A DNA stretch of 64,000 bases, from contig CAJNDS010002221.1 in the NCBI GenBank assembly GCA_905221605.1, positions 57,501 through 121,500 of the forward strand, read 5' to 3'. The notes below the pieces were generated by a model. That model searched no databases. It was not told the origin of the DNA and saw nothing but the letters and a program-made list of their open reading frames with translations. Position 1 is the first letter of the stretch. Every line of letters starts with the position of its first letter. The position numbers were made by a program, and so were the translations under genes. Positions 63,960 to 64,000 of the stretch are shown one piece after another. The DNA is from Symbiodinium natans (Eukaryota; Sar; Dinophyceae; Suessiales; Symbiodiniaceae).

Positions 63960-64000
63960 TTCGAGGCTTAGGGTCTAGGGTTTAGGGCTTAGGGCTTTGG
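63960..64000. repeat. TTTAGGG tract at window edge
   Basis: Degenerate units (GTCTAGGG, CTTAGGG), cut by the window end. Confidence 0.85.

Overview
The window looks like nuclear DNA of a dinoflagellate, most likely a suessialean such as Symbiodiniaceae or Polarella (inference). The reasons are TTTAGGG-type telomeric repeats spread through the whole window, genes split into many short exons with AG|G acceptors and GT/GC/GA donors, every recognisable gene on the + strand, introner-like elements with terminal inverted repeats, and dinoflagellate-style families (ankyrin-TRP channel, PMP-like beta-helix protein, LINE with C-terminal C2H2 fingers). No bacterial operon, rRNA, tRNA or CRISPR array was seen.

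Layout. 1-18.5 kb: scattered exons of one or more polytopic membrane proteins of unknown function, among large satellites (8-bp and 4-bp repeats at 1.2-1.7 kb, a CCCTAAACACT variant field at 6.1-7.6 kb, a palindromic 50-bp satellite at 7.6-8.3 kb, a 44-bp satellite at 16.2-17.4 kb). 19.8-30.3 kb: an ankyrin-repeat/TRP-like ion channel gene whose ankyrin exons lie in tandemly duplicated modules. 33.3-36.84 kb: a pyruvate phosphate dikinase regulatory protein (DUF299, kinase-PPPase family) in about ten exons. 37.7-39.36 kb: exons of an unidentified gene. 40.17-62.7 kb: a secreted protein with a signal peptide and many short exons encoding PMP-like GG-x-hydrophobic beta-helix repeats; one intron holds a LINE (RNase H, endonuclease, reverse transcriptase, zinc fingers) at about 54.95-60 kb. 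From 63.34 kb: the start of another gene, possibly with a ubiquitin-like N-terminus.

The most striking feature is about 80-90 interstitial telomeric arrays. They lie mainly in introns. CCCTAAA orientation usually precedes a 3' splice site and TTTAGGG orientation usually follows a 5' splice site, so many exons are sandwiched between opposite arrays. At nine or more loci an array is flanked by direct repeats of 14-36 bp that copy the exon edge, like a target-site duplication. In the best cases (25.9 kb, 63.4 kb) the reading frame continues across the array if it is spliced out. I read this as telomeric-repeat insertion creating or invading introns, next to a second, transposon-like route (introners with inverted termini and an 8-bp duplication). 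Exon boundaries were placed by eye from splice consensus, reading frame and protein pattern; none is confirmed by transcripts.
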